Assembly: GCA_965198755.1 (NCBI GenBank)
Contig: OZ240673.1
Location: 3,224,001-3,288,000 of the forward strand
Direction: 5' to 3'
Length of the DNA stretch: 64,000 nucleotides
Source: BOG-908 sp963692875
GTDB lineage: Bacteria > Pseudomonadota > Alphaproteobacteria > Acetobacterales > Acetobacteraceae
The notes below the pieces were generated by a model. The model had not been told where the DNA came from, did no database searches, and saw only the letters and a list, made by a program, of their open reading frames with translations. A program made the position numbers and the translations under genes. Every line of letters starts with the position of its first letter. Within the stretch, counting starts at the first letter, position 1. Below are positions 1-8,219 of the stretch, piece by piece.

Positions 1-897
1 TGAGGCGGGCGTGGTGCTGCCCCACGGGTCGGCGGCCAACGCCAGCAGGCGCGCGCCGGCGCGGAACACGTCGATGCTGCCGTAGTCGCCGGTCTGGCTG
101 GCGAAGCTGGAAAAGCGGCCGCCCTGGTTGGCGGTGCTCTGCGCCTCCGCCAGCTGGGTCAGCGAGACGGGCGTGATCACCGGCGCGGCGCCGAGTGCAA
201 CGCTGCGGGCACGGCGCTGGAACAGCGCGAACACGTTGGCGTCGTAGAGGTCCACGCGGACCGGCGGGGCAGCCTCCGGGCCGTGCGTGCCGGCCACTTC
301 CGCGTAGCCCATCGCAGCAGGATCGAGCGTGCCGGTGCGCTGCAACGCCGCGTTGGCGTGCCGGGTGAAGTCGGCGCAGAAGGCCGGGTCCGGCTGGCTG
401 GCGGCACCGGCCGGCGGGCGGAGCATGACGTATTGCGCGACCGCATCCGGGCCAGCCGGCCGCGCCGGCCAGGCGCGCAAGGCCGCGGTCTGGTCGGACA
501 ATGCGGCTTGCAGGCACGCCGCCGCGCTGGCGTTTGGCAGGTGGCACGTTTCGGGCAGCGCCAGCGTCCAGGCACGCTGGTCAGCGAGCAGCGCGTCGCG
601 GCCGAAGATGGTGGTGCCGCGCAGGTCGGCGTGCAGCGCCTGGATCATCGCGCGGTTGTCGGCGACCAGCGCGGGGGCGGCGCAGATGGCGGTCTCGGCT
701 GGCGTGCTGGCTTCGGTGCAGTTGGCGCTCGCGTCGGCGGCGTCAGCGGTTTGCGGGGCGTTGGTGGTGTCGGGGACGTAGGGGGTGGCTTGGTGGATTG
801 CGCAAGACGACAGGAGAAGGAAAGCAAGCGCTTCTTTTTTTGAAAAAAAAGAAGAAAAAAAACTTTTGGCCGGCTGTCGCGGACTTTTCAACAACAC
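1..897 (-). CDS. Secreted lipoprotein with LprI-like region, 3' part outside window
   Basis: A minus-strand frame stays open from about 897 to the window edge. Its codon use looks real, with G/C in third positions. Just after the flanking repeat it encodes a hydrophobic stretch ending in a lipobox (LSSC, Cys codon at 804-802). A Cys-containing region with ETAICAAPALVADNRAM follows, which resembles the repeated motif of lysozyme-inhibitor LprI-type domains. No in-frame ATG exists near the signal peptide. The only candidates are GTG at 897 and TTG codons just after it, all inside repeat sequence, so the start is uncertain and translation would run through a repeat arm. Function is unknown; periplasmic or outer-membrane attachment is inferred. 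Confidence 0.6.
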   Translation of the reverse strand, partial: MLLKSPRQPAKSFFSSFFSKKEALAFLLLSSCAIHQATPYVPDTTNAPQTADAADASANCTEASTPAETAICAAPALVADNRAMIQALHADLRGTTIFGRDALLADQRAWTLALPETCHLPNASAAACLQAALSDQTAALRAWPARPAGPDAVAQYVMLRPPAGAASQPDPAFCADFTRHANAALQRTGTLDPAAMGYAEVAGTHGPEAAPPVRVDLYDANVFALFQRRARSVALGAAPVITPVSLTQLAEAQSTANQGGRFSSFASQTGDYGSIDVFRAGARLLALAADPWGSTTPAS

Positions 898-954
898 GCA
901 CCTCGAGGGGACAGAAGTTTTTGGTTCTTTTTTGAAAAAAGAACGGCTTGTTTT
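822..954. repeat. Interspersed palindromic repeat, full copy (R1)
   Basis: Left arm is a CTTC-type hairpin, right arm a GTTC-type hairpin, with the GCTGTCGCG centre between them. It separates two minus-strand genes and carries the likely start of the downstream lipoprotein. Confidence 0.8.
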
Positions 955-1639
955 ACGGGTGAAATATCAAGCTTCCATGCACCTCGTAGCTGCTGGCGCC
1001 CAGGTCCGGCGGCGCGGGCAGGCTTGCGTGGGCGATCGCGTCGCGCGCCGCCTGGTTGATCTCCGGCACTGCGCAGGGATCGATCGCGTAGCCGGCCAGG
1101 CCGCCGCCGCGCGCGACGCTCACGCGGTAGTTCACCACGCAGGTATTGCGGCGGTCCCAGGCCAAGGTGGGCTGCCGCTTGCCGGCGAGCACGCGGGCGC
1201 GGACGGCCGCCTCGAACCCGGCCAGCGTGCCGCGCGTGCCGGCGCCGCCGCCCGACACGGTGGCGACATCCAGGCCGAGCCCGCTATCCGTGGCGGCTCC
1301 GAAGTGGCTGGCTTGCGGCGTGGGAGCGGCCCGGGTGAGGGCGCGCGGTGCCGCGGGCGGCGGGGTGAGCCTGATCTCGGGCAGCGCCAGCGCCGGCGCG
1401 GGTGGCGCTTCGAGCGCGGGTTGCAGGCGCGGCGGTGGTGGCGGCGGTGGCGCGGGTGGTGCGACGACGCGGATCGGCAGCACGGCGGGACGCAGTGGCG
1501 GGACGAGGCCGGTGGAGGTGAGGAGGGCGAAAATCAGCACGTGCAGGAGGACGACGGCGCCGATGGCCACGACCCGGCCGGTGGCGGAGCCGTGCCTGTG
1601 CCAGGATGAAAGACTTTCGTTTCGAGTGTCCGTTTGCAA
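953..1639 (-). CDS. TonB family protein (energy transducer-like)
   Basis: 228 residues. One N-terminal membrane segment (about residues 22-42) is followed by a proline-rich linker (about 55-110) and a C-terminal domain (about 140-225) with the layout of TonB C-terminal domains, including NYRVSVARGG near the start of the beta sheet. This suggests an inner-membrane protein spanning the periplasm to energise outer-membrane receptors. No ExbB/ExbD or receptor gene is adjacent. The start is a TTG without a clear ribosome site; no ATG or GTG is available before the membrane segment. The stop lies at the end of the flanking repeat. Two Cys residues in the C-terminal domain (NTCVV and DPCAV) are unusual for TonB. 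Confidence 0.65.
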   Translation of the reverse strand: MQTDTRNESLSSWHRHGSATGRVVAIGAVVLLHVLIFALLTSTGLVPPLRPAVLPIRVVAPPAPPPPPPPRLQPALEAPPAPALALPEIRLTPPPAAPRALTRAAPTPQASHFGAATDSGLGLDVATVSGGGAGTRGTLAGFEAAVRARVLAGKRQPTLAWDRRNTCVVNYRVSVARGGGLAGYAIDPCAVPEINQAARDAIAHASLPAPPDLGASSYEVHGSLIFHP

Positions 1640-1820
1640 AGTCGCTTGGCCGCCATTTGACGTGGTTTTGTCATGCGCAGCGTGCTGCTCTCACGACGCT
1701 TCGGTGCTCGTGGCCACAAGATGATCGACTTGCCCGCCGGACCATAGCACGAGGCCCAAACGCCAACCCGGCTTTTCAAATGATGCAAAAAGCCACCCTC
1801 TGAGCGTGCACTCCGTAGAA
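1640..1820. other. Intergenic segment without recognised gene
   Basis: Divergent spacer between the TonB-like gene and the thiolase gene. Apart from the half repeat that follows, I see no gene or RNA structure here. It probably carries the promoters of both flanking genes. Confidence 0.4.
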
Positions 1821-1884
1821 AGCTCCGCGACAGCCGCAACAAAAGTTTTTTGGTTCTTTTTTTCAAAAAAGAACCGCTTGCTTT
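1821..1884. repeat. Interspersed palindromic repeat, right half only (R2)
   Basis: Contains the CGCGACAGC half-centre and a perfect GTTC-type hairpin arm, but no left arm. It ends about 9 bases before the ribosome site of the thiolase gene. Confidence 0.75.
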
Positions 1885-1906
1885 CTTGCTTTCAGGAGCA
1901 CCCCCC

Positions 1907-3076
1907 ATGTCCCCCGACCCCATCGTCATCGTAGGCGCCCGCCGCACCCCGATGGGCGCCTTTCAGGGCGCACTCTCCGCCATCCCCGCCCCCAAGCTCG
2001 GCGGCCACGCCATCGCCGCCGCCCTGGCCCAGTCCGGCGTGGCCCCGTCCGACGTGTCCGAAGTGGTGATGGGCTGCGTGTTGCCGGCCGGCCTGGGCCA
2101 GGCGCCGGCCAGGCAGGCGGCGTTCGCCGGCGGGCTCGGCGATGGCGTGCCCGCCACCACCGTGAACAAGATGTGCGGCTCCGGCATGAAGGCGGTGATG
2201 CTGGCGCACGACCAGATCGCCGCCGGTGGTGCCGCCATCATGGTGGCCGGCGGCATGGAGAGCATGAGCCGCGCGCCCTACCTGCTGGACCGTGCGCGCG
2301 ACGGCTACCGGCTGGGCCACGGCCGCGTGCTGGACCACATGTTCCTCGACGGGCTGGAGGACGCTTACGAGGGCGGCCGCCTGATGGGCAGCTTTGCCGA
2401 GGACACCGCCGAGAAGCTGCAATTCACCCGCGCGGCGCAGGATGCGTTCGCTTTGCGCTCGCTGGAGCGCGCCCGGGCGGCCACCGCGGAGGGGCGCTTC
2501 CGCGGCGAGATCGTGGCCGTTCCCGGCAGGACGGAGGTGGCCGACGACGAGACGCCCACCAAGGCGCGCCCGGACAAGATCCCCACGCTGAAGCCCGCCT
2601 TCCGCCCGGACGGCACGGTGACGGCGGCCAACTCCAGCTCCATCTCGGATGGTGCCGCCGCGCTGGTGCTGATGCGGCTGTCCGACGCGGCGGCGCGCGG
2701 GATCACCCCGCTGGCCGCCATCCGTGGCCACGCGACGCACGCGCAGGCGCCTGCCTGGTTCACCACGGCGCCGGTGGGTGCGATGGCCAAGCTGCTGGGC
2801 CGCGTCGGATGGTCGAAGGACGAGGTGGACCTCTACGAGATCAACGAGGCGTTCGCCGTGGTGACGATGGCGGCGATGCGGGAGATGGACCTCGACGCGG
2901 ACCGGGTGAACGTGAACGGCGGCGCCTGCGCGCTGGGGCACCCGATCGGGGCTTCGGGGGCGCGGATATTGGTGACTTTGCTGGCGGCGCTGCGGGAGCG
3001 GGGGGGCAAACGCGGGGTGGCTTCGCTGTGTATCGGGGGTGGAGAGGCGACGGCGGTGGCTGTGGAGATGATGTAA
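1907..3076 (+). CDS. Acetyl-CoA C-acetyltransferase (thiolase)
   Basis: 389 residues, normal for biosynthetic or degradative thiolases. It condenses or cleaves acetyl-CoA/acetoacetyl-CoA in the cytoplasm, feeding polyhydroxybutyrate, ketone-body or leucine/fatty-acid pathways. The nucleophilic Cys lies in NKMCGSGMKAV (about residue 89). The catalytic His is in GGACALGHPIGASGA, and the second Cys is in the C-terminal CIGGGEA. The ATG at 1907 has a good AGGAG upstream. A longer in-frame start at 1850 would only add repeat-encoded residues and is rejected. There is no operon partner: repeats flank both sides. The PhaA or AtoB role cannot be separated from sequence alone. Confidence 0.95.
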   Translation: MSPDPIVIVGARRTPMGAFQGALSAIPAPKLGGHAIAAALAQSGVAPSDVSEVVMGCVLPAGLGQAPARQAAFAGGLGDGVPATTVNKMCGSGMKAVMLAHDQIAAGGAAIMVAGGMESMSRAPYLLDRARDGYRLGHGRVLDHMFLDGLEDAYEGGRLMGSFAEDTAEKLQFTRAAQDAFALRSLERARAATAEGRFRGEIVAVPGRTEVADDETPTKARPDKIPTLKPAFRPDGTVTAANSSSISDGAAALVLMRLSDAAARGITPLAAIRGHATHAQAPAWFTTAPVGAMAKLLGRVGWSKDEVDLYEINEAFAVVTMAAMREMDLDADRVNVNGGACALGHPIGASGARILVTLLAALRERGGKRGVASLCIGGGEATAVAVEMM

Positions 3077-3104
3077 CCAATCGGTCTCAAGACTGACTGT
3101 TCCA

Positions 3105-3243
3105 AAGCAAGCAAGGCCTTCTTTTTTGAAAAAAAGAAGCAAAAAACTTTTGACTCCGCTGTCGCGCGCTGTCCGGAAAGGTCCGCGACAGCGGAGTCAG
3201 AAGTTTTTTGGTCCTTTTTTTCAAAAAAGGACTGCTTGCTTTT
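3105..3243. repeat. Interspersed palindromic repeat, full copy (R3)
   Basis: Near-perfect copy. Left arm CTTC flavour, right arm GTCC flavour (GTCC/GGAC stem), and the centre is a long inverted repeat of GACTCCGCTGTCGCG. Confidence 0.9.
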
Positions 3244-3272
3244 TATAAGTCAGCAACAGCGGCAGTTTGTAT

Positions 3273-3346
3273 AAGCAAGCAAGCGGTTCTTTTTTGAAGA
3301 AAAGAACCAAACTTTTGACTCCGCTATCGCGCGCTCCGGCGGAGGC
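3273..3346. repeat. Interspersed palindromic repeat, left half (R4)
   Basis: GTTC-type arm plus half of the centre. It ends 3 bases before the stop codon of the large adhesin-like gene. Confidence 0.8.
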
Positions 3347-3348
3347 AC

Positions 3349-6021
3349 CTACCCGTGGTAGCTCAGCAACGTCCCGCCGTGCTGGTCGGAGGACAGGGTG
3401 AAGTTGGTGCTGGTCAGCGTGCCGGCGAAATGCTCGGTGCCGAGCGAGGCGTGCGAGCTGTCGAACAGGCTGAGCGTGCCGTGTGCGTAGCTGAACGTCG
3501 CGATGGCGGAGCCCAGGAAGTCGATCGCGTCGTGGGGCTGCCAGCCGGAAATGGTGCCGGCCAGGTCGGCCACCGACGGCGTGACGATGGTGCCGGCGCT
3601 GCCGAACACCACACCGACACCGGCCGCCTCCGCCTGTTGCAGGATCAGCGTGCCCGCCGTCGCCGACAGGGCGCCGCCTCCACCGATCGGTGCACCGATG
3701 GTCAGAGTACCGCCTGTGGCGACGATGCGGCCGCGGTCGGTGATGCTGCCTTGGTCGTCCGTGCTGGTGTTCAGGAAACCCGATCCGGTGATCGTCGACC
3801 CTGCGGCCACGTTGAGTGCGTAGCCGTCGAACAGCGCCTGGCCGCCCAGCGTGAGGACGCCGTGGATGGTTGCGACGGAGCTGACGAGGGTGCCGTCGGT
3901 GATCGACATCGTTCCAGGTGCCGCGGCACTGCCGACCACCAGCGTGCCGGTGACGATCTCGGCGGCAATGCCTGAAAGGCTGATGCTGGCGGCAGAGATG
4001 CCGGTCTGGCCCGCCGCAAGCGTGCCCCCGCTAACCACCGTGTCCGTTTGAGCGGTCTCCACAAACGCCTGGTGGTAGCCTGAAACGAGGTCGAGCGTGC
4101 GGCTGATCGCCCAGGTGCCGCCGGCCGTGTTGACGTCGGCCTCGTTGTCGCCTGTGCCGCCGATTTGCACGCTGCCGTTGACGGTCCAGTCCGCGCCGGC
4201 GAGTTTTACCAACCCGTCGTCCAGCCAGACCGCCGGCCCCGACGTTGCTGCGGCCGTGCTCGTGAGTGTCGACCCTGCGCCGGCGCTGAGGAAACCCCCC
4301 GTCGAAAACAATCCGTTCGAGACGCCGGCGAAGAGGAACTCGCCCACCGTGTTCAGGACGCCGGATTGCAACGCAAGGCTGCCGGCACCGGACACCGTCA
4401 GCGCCGGGCTGGTCCCGGCCACAGCGGTCAGCGTCGCCGAGTCGACCTCGAGCTGACTGGAGCCGGTGACCAGGATGCCGCCCTTGGCGGTCAGCACCGA
4501 GCCGGCTTCCACGTCGGCGACGCCGGCCCGCACCAGGCTCAGCGCCGGGCCGGACGTCGCGGTCAGGTTGGCGATGCCGCTGTCCAGTAGCAGGGTTGCC
4601 TCCGAACTGCTGGTGGAGGCCACGGCGATGTTGCCCAGCGCCGTCAGCGTGGCACCCTGCCGGAGCGAGAGGCTACCCAGCACCGACGCCGCGGTGCCGG
4701 AGGCCGAGCTGCCGAGCTGCAGCGTGGCGCCGAACACCTGCGCGCCGTCGTTCCTGCCGAGCTCGAGGAAGCCGGCGACCATGTCGGCGCCGCTGCCGAC
4801 GACGAGCTGGTTGCCGCCGCTGCTGGCCGGACTGTCCATCAGCTCGACCAGCCGGCCGGCCGCGTTCCACGTGGAGCCGACGATGGTGAGGCCGTTGGCG
4901 CCCGCCGCGCCGAGCACCGTCTCTCCGGTGATGGTGACCGGGTTGCCGCCCGCCGACACGACGCCTGACCCGGTGCCCTGGCCGATCAGCAGCGCGCCGT
5001 GAATGGTGGCCATGCCGAAGCCGCCAAACGGCTCGAGCGAGAGGACGCCCTGGCCGTCATTGCCGACGACGACGTTGCCGTTGTCCGTCCAGTCCGCGAA
5101 GAGCAGCGCGAGCGAGCCCTGCGAGGAAGCGTCGTCGCCGAGGACCAGCCCCGTCTCGGTGGTCAGGATCGTGTCGGTCAGCGAAACCGATCCCTGGCCG
5201 GCCTCGCCGATCTCGGCCAGCCCGTCCAGGGTGATCCGGCTGCCCTGGTCCTGCAGCGTGCCGGAACTGGCGCTGGCGTTGCTGCCGTCCCGCCCGGCAA
5301 CGAGCAGCGCCACGCCGGCGCCCGAGCCGAAGCTGAGCGTGTTGCGGAAACTGTCGTTGGTGCTGTCGAGGATCGCCTGCCCGGTCCCCGAGTAGCCGAG
5401 CACCAGCTCGCCGGCGGTGATCGTCGCGTCGGAGCTGGGCGCACCCAGTATGCCCGTCCCGCCGTCCTGGCCGAAGATCAGCTGGGACGCGGTGCCGCCC
5501 AGGATGGACCCGTCATCGACGTGCACGTCGCCCGCCTGGCCGGCACCCACGCCGGCACGCAGCACGCCGTTGCCGAGCGCGAGGCCGCCGCTGGCGTGCG
5601 CGGCCGGGGCCTCGTCCAGCACCAGTTGCGAGGCGCCCTGGCCGGTGCCGCCGGACGAGACGGTGAGGTCGAGACCGCTGCCGGCCGCCTCCAGCACGCC
5701 GGATATGTCGAGGTTGCCCGCCATCCCTGCGTTTCCGATACTGACGGTGCCGGCCAGCAGCTCGCTGCCGGCGGCGAGCTGCAAGCCGCCGAGGATGCTG
5801 ACCGATCCGCTGACCAGCGTGCCGGCCAGGGTGAACTCGATGGGGCTGGTCACGTCGGTGACCGCCACGGTGCCGGTGCCGCTGAGGGTGCCGCTGTTGG
5901 ACAGGTCGATGGTGTCGGCGGCGCCCGGAACGCCGGAGGGCAGCCCGGTCGTCTGGTTGATCCAGTTTGCGCCGATGTCGAAGACGGTCGAGGTCGTACC
6001 TGTCCAGGTGTACGTGGTCAT
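3349..6021 (-). CDS. Large beta-helical adhesin/autotransporter-like protein
   Basis: 890 residues, made almost entirely of degenerate Gly/Ser/Thr/Ala-rich repeats with regularly spaced short beta strands (patterns like GTLTIG, VVGSAAAPGTMSITDG). This is typical of a right-handed beta-helix passenger. The C-terminus carries a motif common at the ends of exported alphaproteobacterial repeat proteins (IDFLGSAIATFSY, later NFTLSSDQHGGTLLSYHG), which may serve in secretion. I see no N-terminal signal peptide and no outer-membrane barrel, so export by a type I-like route is an inference. The ATG at 6021 opens with TTYTWTGT, a common beginning in this protein group. Likely surface-exposed; ligand unknown. 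No secretion genes are adjacent. Confidence 0.75.
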   Translation of the reverse strand: MTTYTWTGTTSTVFDIGANWINQTTGLPSGVPGAADTIDLSNSGTLSGTGTVAVTDVTSPIEFTLAGTLVSGSVSILGGLQLAAGSELLAGTVSIGNAGMAGNLDISGVLEAAGSGLDLTVSSGGTGQGASQLVLDEAPAAHASGGLALGNGVLRAGVGAGQAGDVHVDDGSILGGTASQLIFGQDGGTGILGAPSSDATITAGELVLGYSGTGQAILDSTNDSFRNTLSFGSGAGVALLVAGRDGSNASASSGTLQDQGSRITLDGLAEIGEAGQGSVSLTDTILTTETGLVLGDDASSQGSLALLFADWTDNGNVVVGNDGQGVLSLEPFGGFGMATIHGALLIGQGTGSGVVSAGGNPVTITGETVLGAAGANGLTIVGSTWNAAGRLVELMDSPASSGGNQLVVGSGADMVAGFLELGRNDGAQVFGATLQLGSSASGTAASVLGSLSLRQGATLTALGNIAVASTSSSEATLLLDSGIANLTATSGPALSLVRAGVADVEAGSVLTAKGGILVTGSSQLEVDSATLTAVAGTSPALTVSGAGSLALQSGVLNTVGEFLFAGVSNGLFSTGGFLSAGAGSTLTSTAAATSGPAVWLDDGLVKLAGADWTVNGSVQIGGTGDNEADVNTAGGTWAISRTLDLVSGYHQAFVETAQTDTVVSGGTLAAGQTGISAASISLSGIAAEIVTGTLVVGSAAAPGTMSITDGTLVSSVATIHGVLTLGGQALFDGYALNVAAGSTITGSGFLNTSTDDQGSITDRGRIVATGGTLTIGAPIGGGGALSATAGTLILQQAEAAGVGVVFGSAGTIVTPSVADLAGTISGWQPHDAIDFLGSAIATFSYAHGTLSLFDSSHASLGTEHFAGTLTSTNFTLSSDQHGGTLLSYHG

Positions 6022-6445
6022 CGGCCGCCTGCCCGCTGCTGTCTGGGTTCGGTATGTTCAAGCAACGGAAGAAAGGCAAGCGGTTGTTTGCTGAAAACGG
6101 CGGCAAGACAGGTTCGTGCCCTACATCTTACAAGACACGGTCGTGCCCGACGTGTTGCAGGTTGCGACAACACGATCCGACCGCCGCTTCAGGTCCGCTC
6201 CGGAGCCGCGTTCCGCCTCCACCGAGACATCCGTGCCGTCGGTTGTCTCGGGACGCGGCCCCCCCGGATGCGCGCTGTCGATTGCGTGATTGTGCAATCC
6301 GGACGGCATGCGTTGCGATACCACCCCGACATCCTTGAGGAGGCGATCACATGACCCGACCAGCGCTTGGACAAACGGCAGGCAAACAGGTCAGGCAGGC
6401 TAGCCGGGCGCAGGCCGGGCAAGACAGCCCGCCAGGAGCGGCGCT
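6022..6445. other. Divergent intergenic region with decayed repeat traces
   Basis: About 420 bp between the adhesin-like gene and the SDR gene. A weak arm-like segment (GGCAAGCGGTTG) occurs near 6076-6090. Otherwise I see no gene. It probably contains the promoters of both divergent genes. Confidence 0.4.
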
Positions 6446-7306
6446 GTGACCGGGCGGCTGGCCGGCAAGGTGGCCGTGGTGACCGGCGCGTCACGCGGCA
6501 TCGGGCGCGCCACGGCGGTGGCGATGGCACGCGAGGGCGCCGACGTGGTGGGCATCGACATCGGCGGCCCGGTCAGCGCCACGCTGGACGTGACCCCGGC
6601 CACGCAGGGCGAGCTGGAGGAGACGGGACGCCTGGTGCGCGAGGCCGGGCAGGAATGGCTCACCATAACGCTCGACCAGCGCGACCTGCCGGCGCTGCGC
6701 CGTGCCGCCGACCAGGTGCGTACCGAGTTCGGCGGCATGGACATCCTGTTCGCCAACGCCGGCATCCAGGGCTTCAGGCCGATCCTGGAGATGGAGGACG
6801 CCGACTGGCACGACCAGATCGACGTGAACCTGACCGGCACCGCCAACGCGGTGCGTGCGTTCGCGCCGCTGCTGGTGGCGCGCGGCGGCGGCCGCATCAT
6901 CCTGACGTCGAGCACGCAAGGGCGGCACGGCACCAAGAACGGCTCGGCCTACTCGGCGACGAAGTGGGGCATCATCGGGCTGATGAAGTCCGTCGCCCTC
7001 GAGCTCGGGTCGCACAACATCACGGTGAACGCGGTGATCCCCGGGCTGGTCGACACGCCGCTCACGCGCCACGAGGAACGCTACGTGGCCGCTTTGCTGG
7101 AGAGCGGCCAGCAGCCGAGCGGCGACGAGGCGAAAGACGAGAAGACGGTGAGCGAGGCGCAGACTAAAAAGACGCCGCTGGGCGTACCGTGGATTGCGCC
7201 GGAGGACGTCGCACCGGCCGTGGTGTTCCTGGCGTCGGACGAGGCGAAGATGATCAGCGGGGCGACGCTGGACGTGACGGGTGGCGACAGCGCGCATTAC
7301 ACGTAG
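6446..7306 (+). CDS. SDR family NAD(P)-dependent oxidoreductase
   Basis: 286 residues. A classical short-chain dehydrogenase: TGASRGIGRA nucleotide-binding glycines (about residues 13-20), NAGIQG (about 108), catalytic Ser in ILTSSTQ, and YSATKWG with Tyr and Lys. The length and the extra helical stretch near residues 215-240 resemble the carveol dehydrogenase/mycofactocin-associated branch, but I cannot assign a substrate. The GTG start at 6446 has a CAGGAG ribosome site 7 bases upstream. A repeat begins directly after the TAG stop, so the gene appears monocistronic. Confidence 0.9.
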   Translation: MTGRLAGKVAVVTGASRGIGRATAVAMAREGADVVGIDIGGPVSATLDVTPATQGELEETGRLVREAGQEWLTITLDQRDLPALRRAADQVRTEFGGMDILFANAGIQGFRPILEMEDADWHDQIDVNLTGTANAVRAFAPLLVARGGGRIILTSSTQGRHGTKNGSAYSATKWGIIGLMKSVALELGSHNITVNAVIPGLVDTPLTRHEERYVAALLESGQQPSGDEAKDEKTVSEAQTKKTPLGVPWIAPEDVAPAVVFLASDEAKMISGATLDVTGGDSAHYT

Positions 7307-7460
7307 CAAGAAAGCAAGCAGTTCTTTTTTGAAAAAAAGAACCAAAAAACTTTTGTTCTCTGTAGGTGCGCGTTGTTGAAGCGTGTCGTTCAGCAGTCCG
7401 CGACAGCGGGAGCAAAAGCTTTTTGCTTCTTTTTCTCGAAAAAGAAGGCCTTGCTTGCTT
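7307..7460. repeat. Interspersed palindromic repeat, full copy (R5)
   Basis: Left arm GTTC type, right arm CTTC type with the variant loop CTTTTTCTCGAAAAAG. It directly joins the stop codons of two convergent genes: the left end abuts the SDR stop, and the terminal CTTGCTTA forms the metW stop. Confidence 0.85.
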
Positions 7461-8061
7461 ATCCCACCTTCCGCATCACAAACATCGCCTGCTCGCCAAA
7501 CACGTTCGCCAACCACAGCGACTTCCGCCAGGGCGACTTCCGCCCGTCGTCGTCGACCGCCAGCCACTGCTCCACCGCGTAGCCCTCCTGCGCGCAGAGT
7601 TCGCGAAAATCCAGTATGGTGCAGGGATGTATGTTGGGCGTCTCGTACCAGGGGCGGCTCCAGGTGCTCGTCATCGGCATGCGGCCGGTGCGCAGCAGCT
7701 GCAGGCGCACCTGCCAGTGGCCGAAATTGGGGAAGCTGACCAGCGCGCGGGTGCCGATGCGCAGCATCTGCCGCAGCACCTCGCGCGGGCGTTCCACGGC
7801 CTGCAACGTGCGGGTCAGCACCACGTAGTCGAACGCGCCGTCGGGATATTGTGCGAGGTCGTTGTCGGCGTCGCCGTGCATCACCGGCAGGCCGTGGGCG
7901 ACGGCGTGGGTGACTTCGGCCATGTCGATCTCGATGCCGCGCGCGTCGCAGCCGCGGGTGCGGAAGAGGTGCTCGATCAGGGTGCCGTCGCCGCTGCCGA
8001 TGTCGAGCACGCGTGAGCCGGGCTCTATCAGGCTGGCGATGAGTTTCAGGTCTACGCGCAT
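7459..8061 (-). CDS. metW: Methionine biosynthesis protein MetW
   Basis: 200 residues. A small class I SAM-methyltransferase-fold protein that works with MetX in homoserine acetylation/methionine synthesis. Motif I is VLDIGSGDG (about residues 20-28), followed by GIEIDM and FDYVVLTRTLQAV. The C-terminal segment SFPNFGHWQVRLQLL and RPWYETPNIHPCTILDF are hallmark MetW motifs. The ATG at 8061 is chosen; the frame extends upstream through the repeat to 8166, but those residues are repeat-encoded. It lies downstream of metX as expected, though a complete repeat separates the two. Its TAA stop is formed at the edge of repeat R5. Confidence 0.93.
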   Translation of the reverse strand: MRVDLKLIASLIEPGSRVLDIGSGDGTLIEHLFRTRGCDARGIEIDMAEVTHAVAHGLPVMHGDADNDLAQYPDGAFDYVVLTRTLQAVERPREVLRQMLRIGTRALVSFPNFGHWQVRLQLLRTGRMPMTSTWSRPWYETPNIHPCTILDFRELCAQEGYAVEQWLAVDDDGRKSPWRKSLWLANVFGEQAMFVMRKVG

Positions 8062-8074
8062 GGGCAACAAAAGG

Positions 8075-8219
8075 AAGTAAGGCCTTCTTTTTCGAGAAAA
8101 AGAAGCAAAAAGCTTTTGCGCGCGCTGTCGCGGACGGCTGGAACGACATGTTTCATCCTGCGACACCCGAGGAGAACAAAAGTTTTTTGGTTCTTTTTTT
8201 CAAAAAAGAACTGCTTGCC
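8075..8219. repeat. Interspersed palindromic repeat, full copy, inside metX-metW (R6)
   Basis: CTTC-type left arm with a CTTTTTCGAGAAAAAG hairpin and GTTC-type right arm. It occupies the whole metX-metW gap and ends at the metX stop codon. Confidence 0.85.

Noticed and set aside
1850..1906. N-terminal extension of the thiolase beginning MVLFFKKEPLA
   Set aside because: It is repeat sequence translated by chance; the same leader would precede many unrelated genes here. The true start at 1907 has its own ribosome site.
3349..3975. Plus-strand ORFs antisense to the large adhesin-like gene and to other long genes
   Set aside because: In GC-rich DNA antisense frames often lack stops. These have Arg/Ala-rich random composition and no start signals.
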